From Branchinecta lynchi (Eukaryota; Arthropoda; Branchiopoda; Anostraca; Branchinectidae), in the NCBI GenBank assembly GCA_023053575.1, contig JAKZAP010000004.1, forward strand, positions 3,825,572 to 3,889,571: DNA of 64,000 nt, given 5' to 3'. The notes under the pieces are model-generated. The model worked only from the letters and a program-made list of their open reading frames with translations. It was not told where the DNA came from and searched no databases. Both the position numbers and the translations under genes were made by a program. This document shows, one piece after another, positions 43,290 through 52,479 of the stretch. Position 1 is the stretch's first letter; each line of letters begins with the position of its first letter.

Positions 43290-44690
43290 AGTTTTTATGG
43301 CACTTGCCCTTCGGCCAAGTGCCATATAGCGATTGCAATTTCTGTCCGTCCGTCGGTCTGTCCAGGTTTTGCTAGTTTGGGCACTTCCACATACATTGTT
43401 GAAATAACCGGACTGGATTTGGGCACGGTGGGGGGTCGAGGGGGGAGGGCGGAATTCCGGTGAACCCGCTAGTTGTACTTCCGGATGTGCTAGGACAATG
43501 AAACTTGGCAGGCGTACCACGGACCTTAAATGATTAAGCTGGAAATAGTCACTTCCCCGATCCGAGCATCGTGGGGGGAGTGGAGAGAGGGGGAATTCGG
43601 AATCTTGAGGTATTTATAACTTTCGAACGGGTGGTCGGATAGCAATGAAATTGGATATTTGGAGAGACCTTGTGCCTCAGACGACTCACTTAAAATTCAG
43701 ACCAGATCCGGTGACTTTTGGGGGGGGGGAGCTGGAGGGGAAAACCCGAAACCTTGGGAAACGCTTAGAGTGGAGGGATTGTGACGAAACTTGCTGGGAA
43801 GATCTTGCTCAAGTCTTAGAGACATTGTTGACATAACCGGGCCGGATTGAGGGACTGTGGGGGGAGCTGGGGGGGGGGGAGGATTCGGTGATTCCGCGGG
43901 TTTGGTACTAGGACGGTGAAATTTGGTAGGCATATCAGGGACTCGAACAGACTGCCTTGAGAATAGCTGTTTCCCCGATCCTACCATCGTGGGGGGTGAG
44001 GAGGGATGGGGAATCCAGAATCTAGTGGCATGCCTAACTTTTGAATGGGTGATCAGATTTGAATGAAACTTGGCAAGTGGAAAGAGCAATCGTCTCAGAT
44101 GTTCCAGGCGAAGTCCGGACCGGAACCGATACTTGTGGGGGGAGATGGACCTGTAACCAGAGGCCACTGGAAATCTCGCGAAACGCTTAGAGTCGAGGGA
44201 TCGGGGATAGAATTAGGTAGGAAAAACAAGCATAAGCCCTGTAGACACGTTCTTAACAGAACCAGATCTTACCGGGGCTCTTTGGGGGAAGTTGGAGGAG
44301 GTTTCCTGGAATTCCAGTGATCGCGAGTTATGACAATTCCAGATGTCCCAAGGACGATAAGACTTGGCGGGCATATCCCTGACCCAACCAAATAGACTTA
44401 AGAACCCTAAGAAAACTTCCGTTCCTGGATCCGACCGTTTTTGAGGGAGCTAAGGGAATGGGAATCCGGAAATTACTGACTTCCCTAGGTTGCGAACAGG
44501 TGGTCTGATTCGAGTGAAACTTTATGGGTGATAAGATCTGATGACCTAGATATGCAAGACAGCTAGATATCCTATTTCTTGGTCCGAACCTAGGGAGGTT
44601 GAAGGTGGTATTTTGTGACATTCTCATCTACTTTCTTGCATCCCGTACTCGTAACAAGTGCCATATGAGCTTGTAGCTCTTGTTTCTTCG
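43290..44690 (+). repeat. Family D repeat, copy 4, full length
   Basis: Left hairpin TATGGCACTTGCCCTTCGGC then CAAGTGCCATA, followed by GTCCGTCCGTC. Three to four internal units of about 370 bp, each made of three about 125-bp sub-units containing GAAACTTGG.AGG. The right end is CAAGTGCCATATGAGCTTGT followed by AGCTCTTGTTTC. It forms a head-to-head pair with copy 3. Confidence 0.8.
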
Positions 44691-44837
44691 GTGATCGTTT
44701 ACTGTTAGCAGACGTTCGCATAAGCTTACCTCTACTGTAGTATTCTAGTATTATATAATGTTCTAGTGTGCAAAGTGACGTGGAAAGTAAATCCACTCCA
44801 TACGTGGAAAGTTGATTTGGCAACCCAGCGAGAAAGA

Positions 44838-44945
44838 TGCAGCAACTTTCCCTTTGTTTTGGCGCTAGGCGGGTTATTGCTTTGCTTTTTGGAAAGCGAA
44901 TCCGTGAGATCGCCAGAATTGCCGTTTTGTCAGGGTATAACTGAG
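44838..44945 (+). repeat. Repeat F, copy 1
   Basis: GGCGCTAGGCGGGTTATTGC and AAAGCGAATCCGTGAGATCG match the reverse complement of 51062-51215 next to lipase exon 51038-50843. Confidence 0.55.
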
Positions 44946-45227
44946 GAAAATACAGACACCTAAAGATTAGCTTTAGGGCTTGACAGTCTGAGCTCCTCAG
45001 TTTCGATAACCTCAAAAGGTAAAGCGAAGATGGTTGATGTGAATATCGTAAATGGCCGAGTAACTCTTTCTTCACTACCTAGATCATACATTCACTATGC
45101 GTTTTAAAAACTGGGCTTATTAAACAAAAAGTCTCAATGTTTCGGTGTTCAGTCGATTCAGTCCACCCGCTGATGAATCCGAAACAGTCCATTCATTTCG
45201 TTCGCGTCCGACGCGGAAGGCTGCGAG

Positions 45228-45386
45228 ATGACCGACGACGAAGGTGACGCGGTAATTGATGAAGCATTAAAAAAGGTAATTTTCGATATTGGCTCTTTTC
45301 TTTTTTCACAGGCTTTCTCGGTTCTAGATCAATCTGTTCTGTTTCCTCTGAAATTTGATGAGGGTCGTTTGAAGTGGCCTGTCTAG
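45228..45386 (+). CDS. Possible small two-exon gene (40 residues)
   Basis: An ATG at 45228 opens MTDDEGDAVIDEALKK (45228-45275), which ends exactly at AAG|GTAATT. A textbook pyrimidine tract and CACAG acceptor lie 36 bp on, at 45289-45311. Exon 2 (45312-45386) continues in phase 0 as AFSVLDQSVLFPLKFDEGRL, then KWPV and TAG. No family was recognised. The intron of 36 bp is very short, though such introns occur in compact genes. The acidic start is unlike the surrounding repeats. It could also be the first coding exon of a larger gene spliced elsewhere, or chance. Confidence 0.3.
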   Translation: MTDDEGDAVIDEALKKVIFDIGSFLFSQAFSVLDQSVLFPLKFDEGRLKWPV

Positions 45387-45994
45387 TGAGAACTAAGTTG
45401 GGAAACCAATAAGGTTTCTCGAGGAGAATTGCTCCGCTAGGAAGAATCTCGAGGTTGGTGAACGGATCCTTAGGTTCCCTAAATTTACCATTATTTTGAC
45501 CAGTGGTCAACAATTCCTTCTCTGTTTAAAGCATGCTTACTTGAGCTTAAAGCTTCGTCCGGGTTTCTATACAACGATTTCGACATTTCGCCGAAAAGAA
45601 ATACACTTTCTCCTAAAAAAAAAAAAAAAAAAATCTTTGACATCAATGAGAATGGTAAAGATAGATCGTATTATAAAGGTAGGTCACATTAACGCTGTGG
45701 GAGGAAGACGAACTTCCAAATGGTTAGAGGTGACTTAGAGTTGTCTTTTCCTAGTCTTAATGGTGTCTTAAATTTTTGTTTCTTGCTTACTCGCTCGCTC
45801 ACAAACGATTTGATGTTAGAAGATCTGGAGATTCAGGCTATGTTTTGCTATTATTTGATAAGTCGCTTAACCAACCCATCTTGTCAACTGCCTTGCTGAA
45901 CAGTGACATGACGTATTCAAAACGGCATGTTCGAAAAAAATACTCTATCAACCAAAGGTGACAGGAAGTAGTAGCATTATGAACATAGACTAAC

Positions 45995-46198
45995 TTGTGG
46001 ATTTATCCCAGCAGCCCGGTTGCTTATCTCCGCCGTTGGGGTAGAAATCAACTTGACCAATTGCGTCGAACATACCAAGCTCAAAGTCAAGCAGACCACC
46101 TGCATTGCTATGGATGACATCGACGAAGCGTCCACTTGTGTCGTTTAGACGTTGATCTGGGCGATCGACTGAAAAACCAGGACCTGCTGGATCGAAAC
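45995..46198 (-). CDS. Pancreatic-type lipase, exon with catalytic Asp
   Basis: After the acceptor GTATTCTACAG (46209-46199) the exon reads (G)FDPAGPGFSVDRPDQRL, then FVDVIHSNAGGLLDFELGMFDAIGQVDFYPNGGDKQPGC. DPAGP contains the catalytic Asp of the triad; FVDVIHS and DFYPNGG..QPGC are hallmark blocks of the lipase/vitellogenin superfamily. A plausible donor GTTAGT sits at 45994-45989, giving phase 1 out. The stop a few bases later, in the intron, would end the protein without the catalytic His block (C-x-H-x-RA), so at least one more exon is expected to the left; I did not find it. Incoming phase 1 agrees with the previous exon. Confidence 0.85.
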
Positions 46199-46691
46199 CT
46201 GTAGAATACAAAATTTTTTAAACGTGCTTGAAGTTCAGCGGAATTGCCACATTTTTCGCCCTCTGGACCCAGACATTGCTTGGACGCCCAAGCCGTATTT
46301 TGTTGACAGTGAAAAACAAACCACCACTGTTATCTATGCAACAATCACAACTGTTAAGGACATCTCTTCGGCAATAATTAAGAGCTTTTTTCTGATCTAC
46401 TAGCCTAGTTCGGAAGCATCAAGCAGTATAGTGCTGGACCGCTGGATCCGTCTTCTTAGCCTTCGTACAGTGTGACCGCCAAGTCAGTGGCGCATCTTCT
46501 CTTAAAACTATCTTAAAATCTTTTGCTTTATCTCTATCGTGGGTCCACAGTGAAAAGTCGAATGCTTTTCAGTTGACCTTTAATCAAAGCGATAGTACCC
46601 TGTTTGGCTTTGATGGATTTGGTTCTACTATTTACGGAAGTGAAAAAGTTCGCACTACTACAACCGTTTACGGTATCAGAAAAATAAATAC

Positions 46692-46940
46692 CTGTAACCC
46701 TCCAGACCGATCCTCTTGACACTGCTGAACCCGTGTGCCCTGCAACATGTGCCCCGAGACTGAATCCTAGGACATGAATCAAGTCCACGGATGTCCCCTG
46801 GTCGACAAGGAAGTCAATCAGAGTTGCTGCAAATTCACCGACTGGTTTGACGCTTGATGAGGCAGTGAAGTAGTCCGGGCTGGAAGCGAGCTCCCGCCAG
46901 TCGATGGAGATGACGTTGCAAGCTTCACGTCCAAGGAAGG
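46692..46940 (-). CDS. Pancreatic-type lipase, exon with nucleophile elbow
   Basis: Acceptor CCATTTTTAG (46950-46941), donor GTATTT (46691-46686), phase 1 in and out. It reads FLGREACNVISIDWRELASS, then PDYFTASSSVKPVGEFAATLIDFL. It ends VDLIHVLGFSLGAHVAGHTGS and then AVSRGSVWRVTG. GFSLGAH holds the nucleophile Ser of the alpha/beta-hydrolase fold; NVISIDWRE is the usual strand before it. The product hydrolyses acylglycerols or phospholipids; insect and crustacean members are mostly secreted digestive enzymes. Confidence 0.9.
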
Positions 46941-47092
46941 CTAAAAATGGAGTAATAACGACATTGCTTCCTGCTCCCGTTCAGTATCCTCGTTTTTTCC
47001 CCAAACTGCCTTTCACTTGTCCACGTCTCACCTCTACAGAATGCTCAGTTTCACTTGCCTGCGGCCTGGAGTCTTATTTGCCAATCTATTAA

Positions 47093-47250
47093 GGTCCTTT
47101 CGGAAACGGGACCCCAGGACCCGGACCCCTTGCCACGGGACCCTTCTGGCTAACGAAAACAGGACCCCTTGAAAACGAAAACGGGACCCATCTGGCTAAC
47201 CGGAAACAGGACCCCTGCAAACGAAAACGGGACCTACCTTCTTAATACGG
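47093..47250 (+). repeat. GGACCC-rich tandem repeat with inverted partner
   Basis: Units like GGAAACAGGACCCCTTG and ACGAAAACGGGACCC repeat every 30-35 bp. The inverse form (GGTCCGGGGTCCTGGGGTCC) lies at 47634-47656, so the two could pair. Confidence 0.7.
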
Positions 47251-47696
47251 ACAATGGACAGAATTTTTGAAAGATGAACCCGTAATTTTATAGAAAATCT
47301 CCTAATATCTCCTTTTGAGTTGCTGGACCTCACTGAACTTTGTCGGAAGTTAGAGCCGGCGTCCAGCACTTGTCGTTTAAGGGTTGACCCCCAACCCTAC
47401 CTTCTCTGTGCGGCGAGTCCCTACATATTTGTCTACACCAAATCTACCAGAAGGGATTCCCGCTTCTCAACTAAATTTGTCGAAAGCTAGAGACCAAGAC
47501 ATGCCTTTTGAACCCAACCGCTGTATCGCAGATCCGGCCCGACCATTGTATCCTTCAACTTTTTTCTATAAATTTACGGGTCACTCTTTCAAAATTCTAT
47601 CCATTAAGAAGGTAGGTCCCCTTTCGTTTGCAAGGGGTCCGGGGTCCTGGGGTCCCGTTTTCGAGAGGACCCCTATTAACCAATTCTGCAGGGTGT

Positions 47697-47930
47697 GAAG
47701 GAGCGATTCTCAGGCTACGTCCTCCACATGGACGGCCTCGGGCTGTCAAACATGATCTTGAATTGGGAGTTGTATGACCCCGCAGACGCCGTCTGCAAGA
47801 AACCGCACGGTAGACCGAAACATAGATGGTCCGATAGCCTTTCAAACATCTGAAGTTAGCAAACATCAACGTCTAGGACGTGCCAGTGCTAGCTATTGAT
47901 CGCATTGGCTGGAGGAGGCTGACATAACTC
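47697..47930 (+). pseudogene. LINE C-terminal fragment
   Basis: One frame reads VKERFSGYVLHMDGLGLSNM, then a DPADAVCKKPHGRPKHRWSDSL stretch, a stop, then further LINE-like codons ending DRIGWRRLT. The GRP..RW.DSL plus D+..WR+L pattern is typical of the C-terminus of non-LTR retrotransposon polyproteins. At least two stops interrupt it. Inserted antisense in the lipase intron. Confidence 0.65.
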
Positions 47931-48601
47931 TCTATGCTGAGGGAGTCATGGATTACGAGACAACCAAACAAACGATCAGTCATACTTACCGGAGGGACCT
48001 TCCAGAACTGACCTTGCAGACCAGAGAGAAGACCGTTGCCTATTCCTGGGTCCATGGGTGCCTCCACAGACAGAGGAGGAAGTAAGCTCTAATGCTCTTA
48101 TAAGCACATACATTTCGGAGTAAGCAGCGTTTACCGTTGCCGTTAAAAAGATCATGCAAGCTCGTCAATTGTTATCTCCCTGCAATGTGGTTTTCCGAAA
48201 GGTCCTGTCCCGCGCTTGAGGAAATATCTGCCAAATTTGTCAGTTAGTACGGGGACGAAACCAAAGTGTTACTGCCTAAGATACAAGGGAATTTGGTGAA
48301 CTGACAAATAATATGGGAGTTCGGGCGATGTCTCATACAGAAAGCAAATAAATTTGATGTAGACACGAAACGAATCGTATATCTCCTTTTTGTAAGGTGC
48401 TTTGCCTGCAGTCTGAGATGGGAACACCACGGAGCTTGACTCCGAACACTGAGAGGAAGATGTAACACAAGGATCAACTTCCTTGCCCTGTCTGATATCA
48501 AACCTCTCTAAAATCTGAAACAGTTTGCTGCACTTGAAACTCCCAACTTTGTCAGTGTATCAATAATAAACATGTAACTGCTTTTAACTAACGGGTCTCA
48601 C

Positions 48602-48750
48602 CAGCTTTCTGCGGAGTAACAAAGCCGTCAGCACCGTTGCTGCCAAATCCGTGGGCAAGCAGGCGAGTGGGTAGAGCTGGGTTATAAAAGCTTGCCTGCA
48701 GGGTGTCGACGTCACCAACGACAAGCTCTTGATAGTAGACCGGATTTTCA
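48602..48750 (-). CDS. Pancreatic-type lipase, exon with oxyanion HGF motif
   Basis: Acceptor ATTTTGCAG (48759-48751), donor GTGAGA (48601-48596), phase 2 in and phase 1 out. It reads ENPVYYQELVVGDVDTLQAS, then FYNPALPTRLLAHGFGSNGA and DGFVTPQKA. PTRLLAHGF is the conserved block before the oxyanion loop in pancreatic-like lipases. It joins the next exon (46940-46692) to give ...QKA-AFLGREACNV with no gap. The exon is too short for ordinary ORF listing; the open frame seen in another register here is a shadow. Confidence 0.88.
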
Positions 48751-49152
48751 CTGCAAAATGAAGAATTTTGTACAAAGCTTTGGAGTCAATTCAGGAAGCA
48801 GGAAAGGTCTTGGGCGTATGTATTCGTTGTAGTTTACTTATATTTACACAACCTAGCAAAACGGCAATCTCAATAACCTAACAAAACGCCAATCTATCAG
48901 CACGATCATACAGTTGCTTGTGGGACTGGCCAGAGGCCCTGAGGTTCATTGTACTTTGACTGGTCGCTTATAACAACGGTGAAGGTATGCTTTTTTAACG
49001 TTAACTTTAAACCTCTTTAGCTACAGCAAGGGAATGGAAATGACACTGTTCAAGGTTGGCCAGTGTTCAAAGAAGCATATCTCTACTGTATGCTGCTTGT
49101 TCAGCGTAAACTCGGATCATACTTGACTGATGATAGCATGCTACGGACAGCT

Positions 49153-49192
49153 ACAGCCTGACGAGAACCCTTGCCAAGAAGGGACCAAATAT
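49153..49192 (+). repeat. Hammerhead-like repeat, degenerate copy
   Basis: CCTGACGAGAACCCTTGCCA followed by AGAAGGGACCAAATAT. Related to the copies at 50428-50566 and 63765-63806. The GAAA core is mutated to CAAA. Confidence 0.5.
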
Positions 49193-50427
49193 TGCTAGAA
49201 CAAATGTATTTTACTTTTCAATCTAGCGCCATCAGATATTGTCGCTTATACTTGGTGTTGTCAAACGGGTTTGCTAAAAGAAATCTCAAATCTTTGTTCG
49301 TCGTTTTGGCTTGTTTTGTTAATGGTCTTCCTCTGGCCTTAACCGAATTCAAGACTAGCGATCTTAACTGATTCCTTGACTAATTCGAAACAAAATCCTA
49401 GAGTTCGCGATCATCGCCAGTTTAGATTTATAGCTGCGAGGTGAAGGGGACCCTAAACTGAGGGCCGAAACAGAAGCTGAATGACCTTGTAGCACCTCTA
49501 AACCTGAATCACAGTCAGCCTAGGCTAAAAGAATACTTTTTGGCCCATTATTTCCATTGTACCTCAGGCAACAGCGTAACATTTGTTCCGAAACTTATCC
49601 CGATAAAAAAATTTCCGGAATTAGTTATCTGAACTTGTAAGTTTCAGTAGCATACAGCAGTAACTGTTCCGAGTGTATGCTACTATGGCAGAATCGGATG
49701 CTACTACAGTAGGACTGGATGTGGACACTACTGCTTAAGATTGGCCAAGTCTGAGGCACATTAAATCAAAGTACTTCATACTACTAAATATCTATACATG
49801 TAACTTTTACATACAACCAAGAACAAATAATCTGAAAGAACCTCAGTCATCCTATCTCTGTAATATGACTATGCGGAGTTGAGTATTTTCCCATACCCTG
49901 TCCACTACGAACGAGCGCAGGTTACTAGTTTCGCGCCACGTCACGTTTCCTTACCTCTACAAATTGCTAAATTGCTGTTGTCGCTGGTGAGGAAAAGTAG
50001 AAGTCAAAGCTGATTGGTCTATGGACGCGCTCCAGAGCGGGTTAGCGAGCGGAGTACAGCTCCTGCCAGCCTCCTTCACTACTTCTTGTGCGATACGGTA
50101 AAGACAGAAGAGGAGTAAACGGGTATCAGCATGAGCTGAAAGCTAGATTAAATACCTCTAGATCCGCTCAGTTTTGTCGGGGTTTTCTTAGTCGCTACAT
50201 ACGACTAAAGACAGAAGTCCTGTCTGATTATTTATTCTTGGCACAACTGCACAGGCAACGAAATTTTCAACCGGATGTCTAATTCAATTTTTTTTTTTTT
50301 TTCGAAAACAGCACTAAAGTGGCAACAAGCCAAAATTTGTGTTTTCTTTTCAATCAGATACATTCACAACCAACAAAACAAATCTTCAGATAATGCATAA
50401 AACGGCTATGTCAGCTAAGATCTTTTG

Positions 50428-50566
50428 GCAGCAGTATTTCGGCCCTTCTTGGCAAGGGTCCTCGTCAGGCAGTCAATCTTCAGGGTCAGCTTCGGGAAGG
50501 AAACAAACCTGGATTGCAGAAGACGACCCTGACGAGGACCCTTGCCAGGAAAGGCCGAAATATCGC
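50428..50566. repeat. Inverted pair of hammerhead-like repeats
   Basis: TATTTCGGCCCTTCTTGGCA AGGGTCCTCGTCAGG (50429-50463) is the near-perfect reverse complement of CCTGACGAGGACCCTTGCCA GGAAAGGCCGAAATA (50529-50563), with about 65 bp between. Each arm has the order CUGAnGA, stem, GAAA. The pattern is common near Penelope-like retroelement ends. Confidence 0.55.
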
Positions 50567-50842
50567 TACCAAAGCCGTTTAATGCATTATTTGGATATAT
50601 ATCTTCAGCTTGGGCTCAGGAATATTCAACAAACAATATATCGGGTGATCAGACACGCACTTAAAATTTGCTAGGAAATTCTGTTTCCGTATCAAGGACC
50701 AAACCTTGAAATTTTTCCACTGAAGGCACACAAAATGTGACCATATTAGTTTGACAATTATTGTGTTTATGCTGGATATACTATTGTATTGTGCGATGGT
50801 TGGATACTAGTTCAGTCTCTTGCTGTGTCCTGGTCCACTCAC

Positions 50843-51038
50843 CGTGTAAACAGGTAAAACTTTACAGTGTCGGCCGCCGCCTTTGGTTGTGCCTTCGCTA
50901 CATATTTCGTCCAGTCAGGATCGTTCATAGCGAGAACGAGAGAGCCATCTCCAGAAGGGTAGCAGAACCACTTAGGGTCCTTGTGAAATGGGTCCACGAG
51001 TAGAGAGTCGTCAGAACATGGTTTGATAGTAAACTTGG
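50843..51038 (-). CDS. Pancreatic-type lipase, N-terminal exon
   Basis: Acceptor GGCCTCTTTCCAG-like (CTTTCCAG at 51046-51039), donor GTGAGT (50842-50837), phase 1 in and phase 2 out. It reads AKFTIKPCSDDSLLVDPFHK, then DPKWFCYPSGDGSLVLAMND and ends AAADTVKFYLFTR. VKFYLFTR-(ENP) is the standard strand leading into the catalytic domain. WFCYPSGDGSL resembles the VCYxxLGCF start of mature pancreatic-like lipases. The open frame runs upstream through the acceptor into repeat F with a hydrophobic LLLVLALGG stretch, but the acceptor and the repeat nature argue this is intron. The signal-peptide exon was not located. Confidence 0.85.
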
Positions 51039-51061
51039 CTGGAAAGAGGCGGAATTTTATC

Positions 51062-51215
51062 ATAACTGGTGATGTTCTATGACTTAAGGGCGACTCTGGC
51101 GATCTCTTAGATTCGCTTTTCGAAAAGCAAAGCGAGACTCCGCCGAGCGCAAGAACAAGCAATAAGTCTCTGAGCCTCACTTGCACCTTTACAGCTTCTC
51201 GCTGACTTGCCGAAA
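51062..51215 (-). repeat. Repeat F, copy 2
   Basis: Reverse-complement match to 44838-44945 (GCTTTTCGAAAAGCAAAGCG, GGCGATCTCTTAGATTCG). Followed to 51360 by related AAGCGAAGCGG and GCGCGAGAACAGC blocks. Confidence 0.55.
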
Positions 51216-51377
51216 TCACTTTTCACTCGCGAAGTGGATTCGGTTTCCAAGTGCTGGCGGAAGCTAGCGGAGCGCGAGAACAGCTTTGAAAAGCGAAGCG
51301 GCTTTTATCCGAAGTCGCAAGAACAGCTGGTGCATAAGCTCGCGGAGCTTTCCAGACCGCGAGAATCGACATTTAGT

Positions 51378-51700
51378 TATTAGCGTTTTAGGATAGACTA
51401 AAACAAGGCACGGCAAACTAAAAGCAGGTATGTCATGCTAAAATAAGGCACGCTGACACCATGAGGCACGCCCCGTCCATGCCTTCTTTTAGGCTCTGTA
51501 GTTCTCTAGGCCCTCTAGAATGACAAAATTTCAAGCATGAGATGTGTGTAGTGCCTCTTGAGCCTAAGAGAAGGCATGTAACATACCCTCATCATTTTTC
51601 TTGCGCATACATGCTCCCGAATTCCGGAGCTCACAGGAAGGCATGGAAGGTGCATGCCTCCTGATGCAGCAGACTTCTTTTAGTCGATCCCGCTCTGCTG
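51378..51700. repeat. Foldback-like GGCACG/CATGCC repeat
   Basis: CTAAAACAAGGCACG, CTAAAATAAGGCACG and CACCATGAGGCACG blocks face CCATGCCTTCTTTTAGGCTC and its inverse GAGCCTAAGAGAAGGCATG (51562-51580). It shares CTTTTAGTCGATCCC with the end of the foldback at 37940-38906. Confidence 0.5.
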
Positions 51701-51805
51701 AAGACAAGATATATAATAGGAACAAGAGAATCATTCAAAGAACTGATAAAGAGGATGAACGGTGTATTTTTAATACAGCCGGATGTCCTTTAATATAGTA
51801 AATAA

Positions 51806-51862
51806 ATACGGCTATTGTAGCCGTATTTATTATTGTAGCCGTATTTATTATTGTAGCCATTT
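51806..51862 (+). repeat. Short tandem repeat, about 21 bp
   Basis: Three copies of a TATTGTAGCCGTATTTAT unit. Confidence 0.85.
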
Positions 51863-52479
51863 TATTCGTATGGATATTGATTAAGTTTAGTTTATTGAAT
51901 GAGTCATCACTTTGCTTAAAGAATTTTTTTTTCTTTGGACATGGAGCCTACCATTTCTAAAGTTTCGAAGGGTTGACAACCTAAGAGTCGACAGAGGAGA
52001 AATAAAAGCAACTGTTCAAAACCTCTCGTTGCCCAGGCAACGTAAATCTAGGTAAAAACTCACTCCAGTCAATCAGTACATTTATTTGTCCCAGTTGTTT
52101 ACAGCTAGATAAGGTAGTGAAAGTCTGTAACAAAACAATTACAGTTAGTAACATTTAAAAGAAACAACAAATTTACTATCACAAAAATTAATACACAAAT
52201 TGAGTTTTACAACAAATGCACTGATACAAATGCTGGAATAAAACTGTTTAAGAGCTGACTAGAGGAATGGGCAGGATACGAAAAATTCGACTGTTAGCGT
52301 TCCTCTCAGACCGACGTACGGATGGTGGGAGAAACTTGGCTCTGGACAAGTGAGAACAAGATAATTGTTTTTATTGAGAATCCATAATTCTGAATAATAT
52401 CTTGTATAATATCTTGATACATGAGTTTGGCTTGTCAATTTCATTATTGATGGAAAAGACAAATATCGGCTCGTCCGTC
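51863..52479. other. No gene; fragment of family C end
   Basis: At 52026-52054, CGTTGCCCAGGCAACG plus TAAATCTAGGT is the reverse complement of the left terminus of family C. Nothing else recognised. Confidence 0.45.

Larger units (their letters stand above)
46941..48601 (-). other. Lipase intron with inserted repeats
   Basis: Exons on either side join in phase without anything from this stretch. It contains GGACCC-rich repeats (47093-47250 and 47610-47680) and a plus-strand LINE fragment (47697-47930). Confidence 0.75.
48760..50842. other. Lipase intron
   Basis: Contains two sites of the GACGAGGACCCTTGCC repeat (49155-49190, 50428-50566) and a poly-T run at 50288-50302. No other gene recognised. 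Confidence 0.55.

Noticed and set aside
45193..45513. 106-codon minus-strand frame
   Set aside because: It overlaps the candidate two-exon structure on the other strand, is basic and low-complexity, and has no domain.
47990..48061. Possible 72-bp minus-strand cassette exon with GTAAGT donor in the lipase intron
   Set aside because: It is in phase, but the encoded peptide has no lipase similarity and the flanking exons join perfectly without it. It overlaps LINE-adjacent repeat sequence.
51042..51219. Upstream extension of the first lipase exon with a hydrophobic LLLVLALGG stretch as a signal peptide
   Set aside because: The sequence belongs to repeat F, also found at 44838, and a good acceptor precedes the conserved lipase residues.
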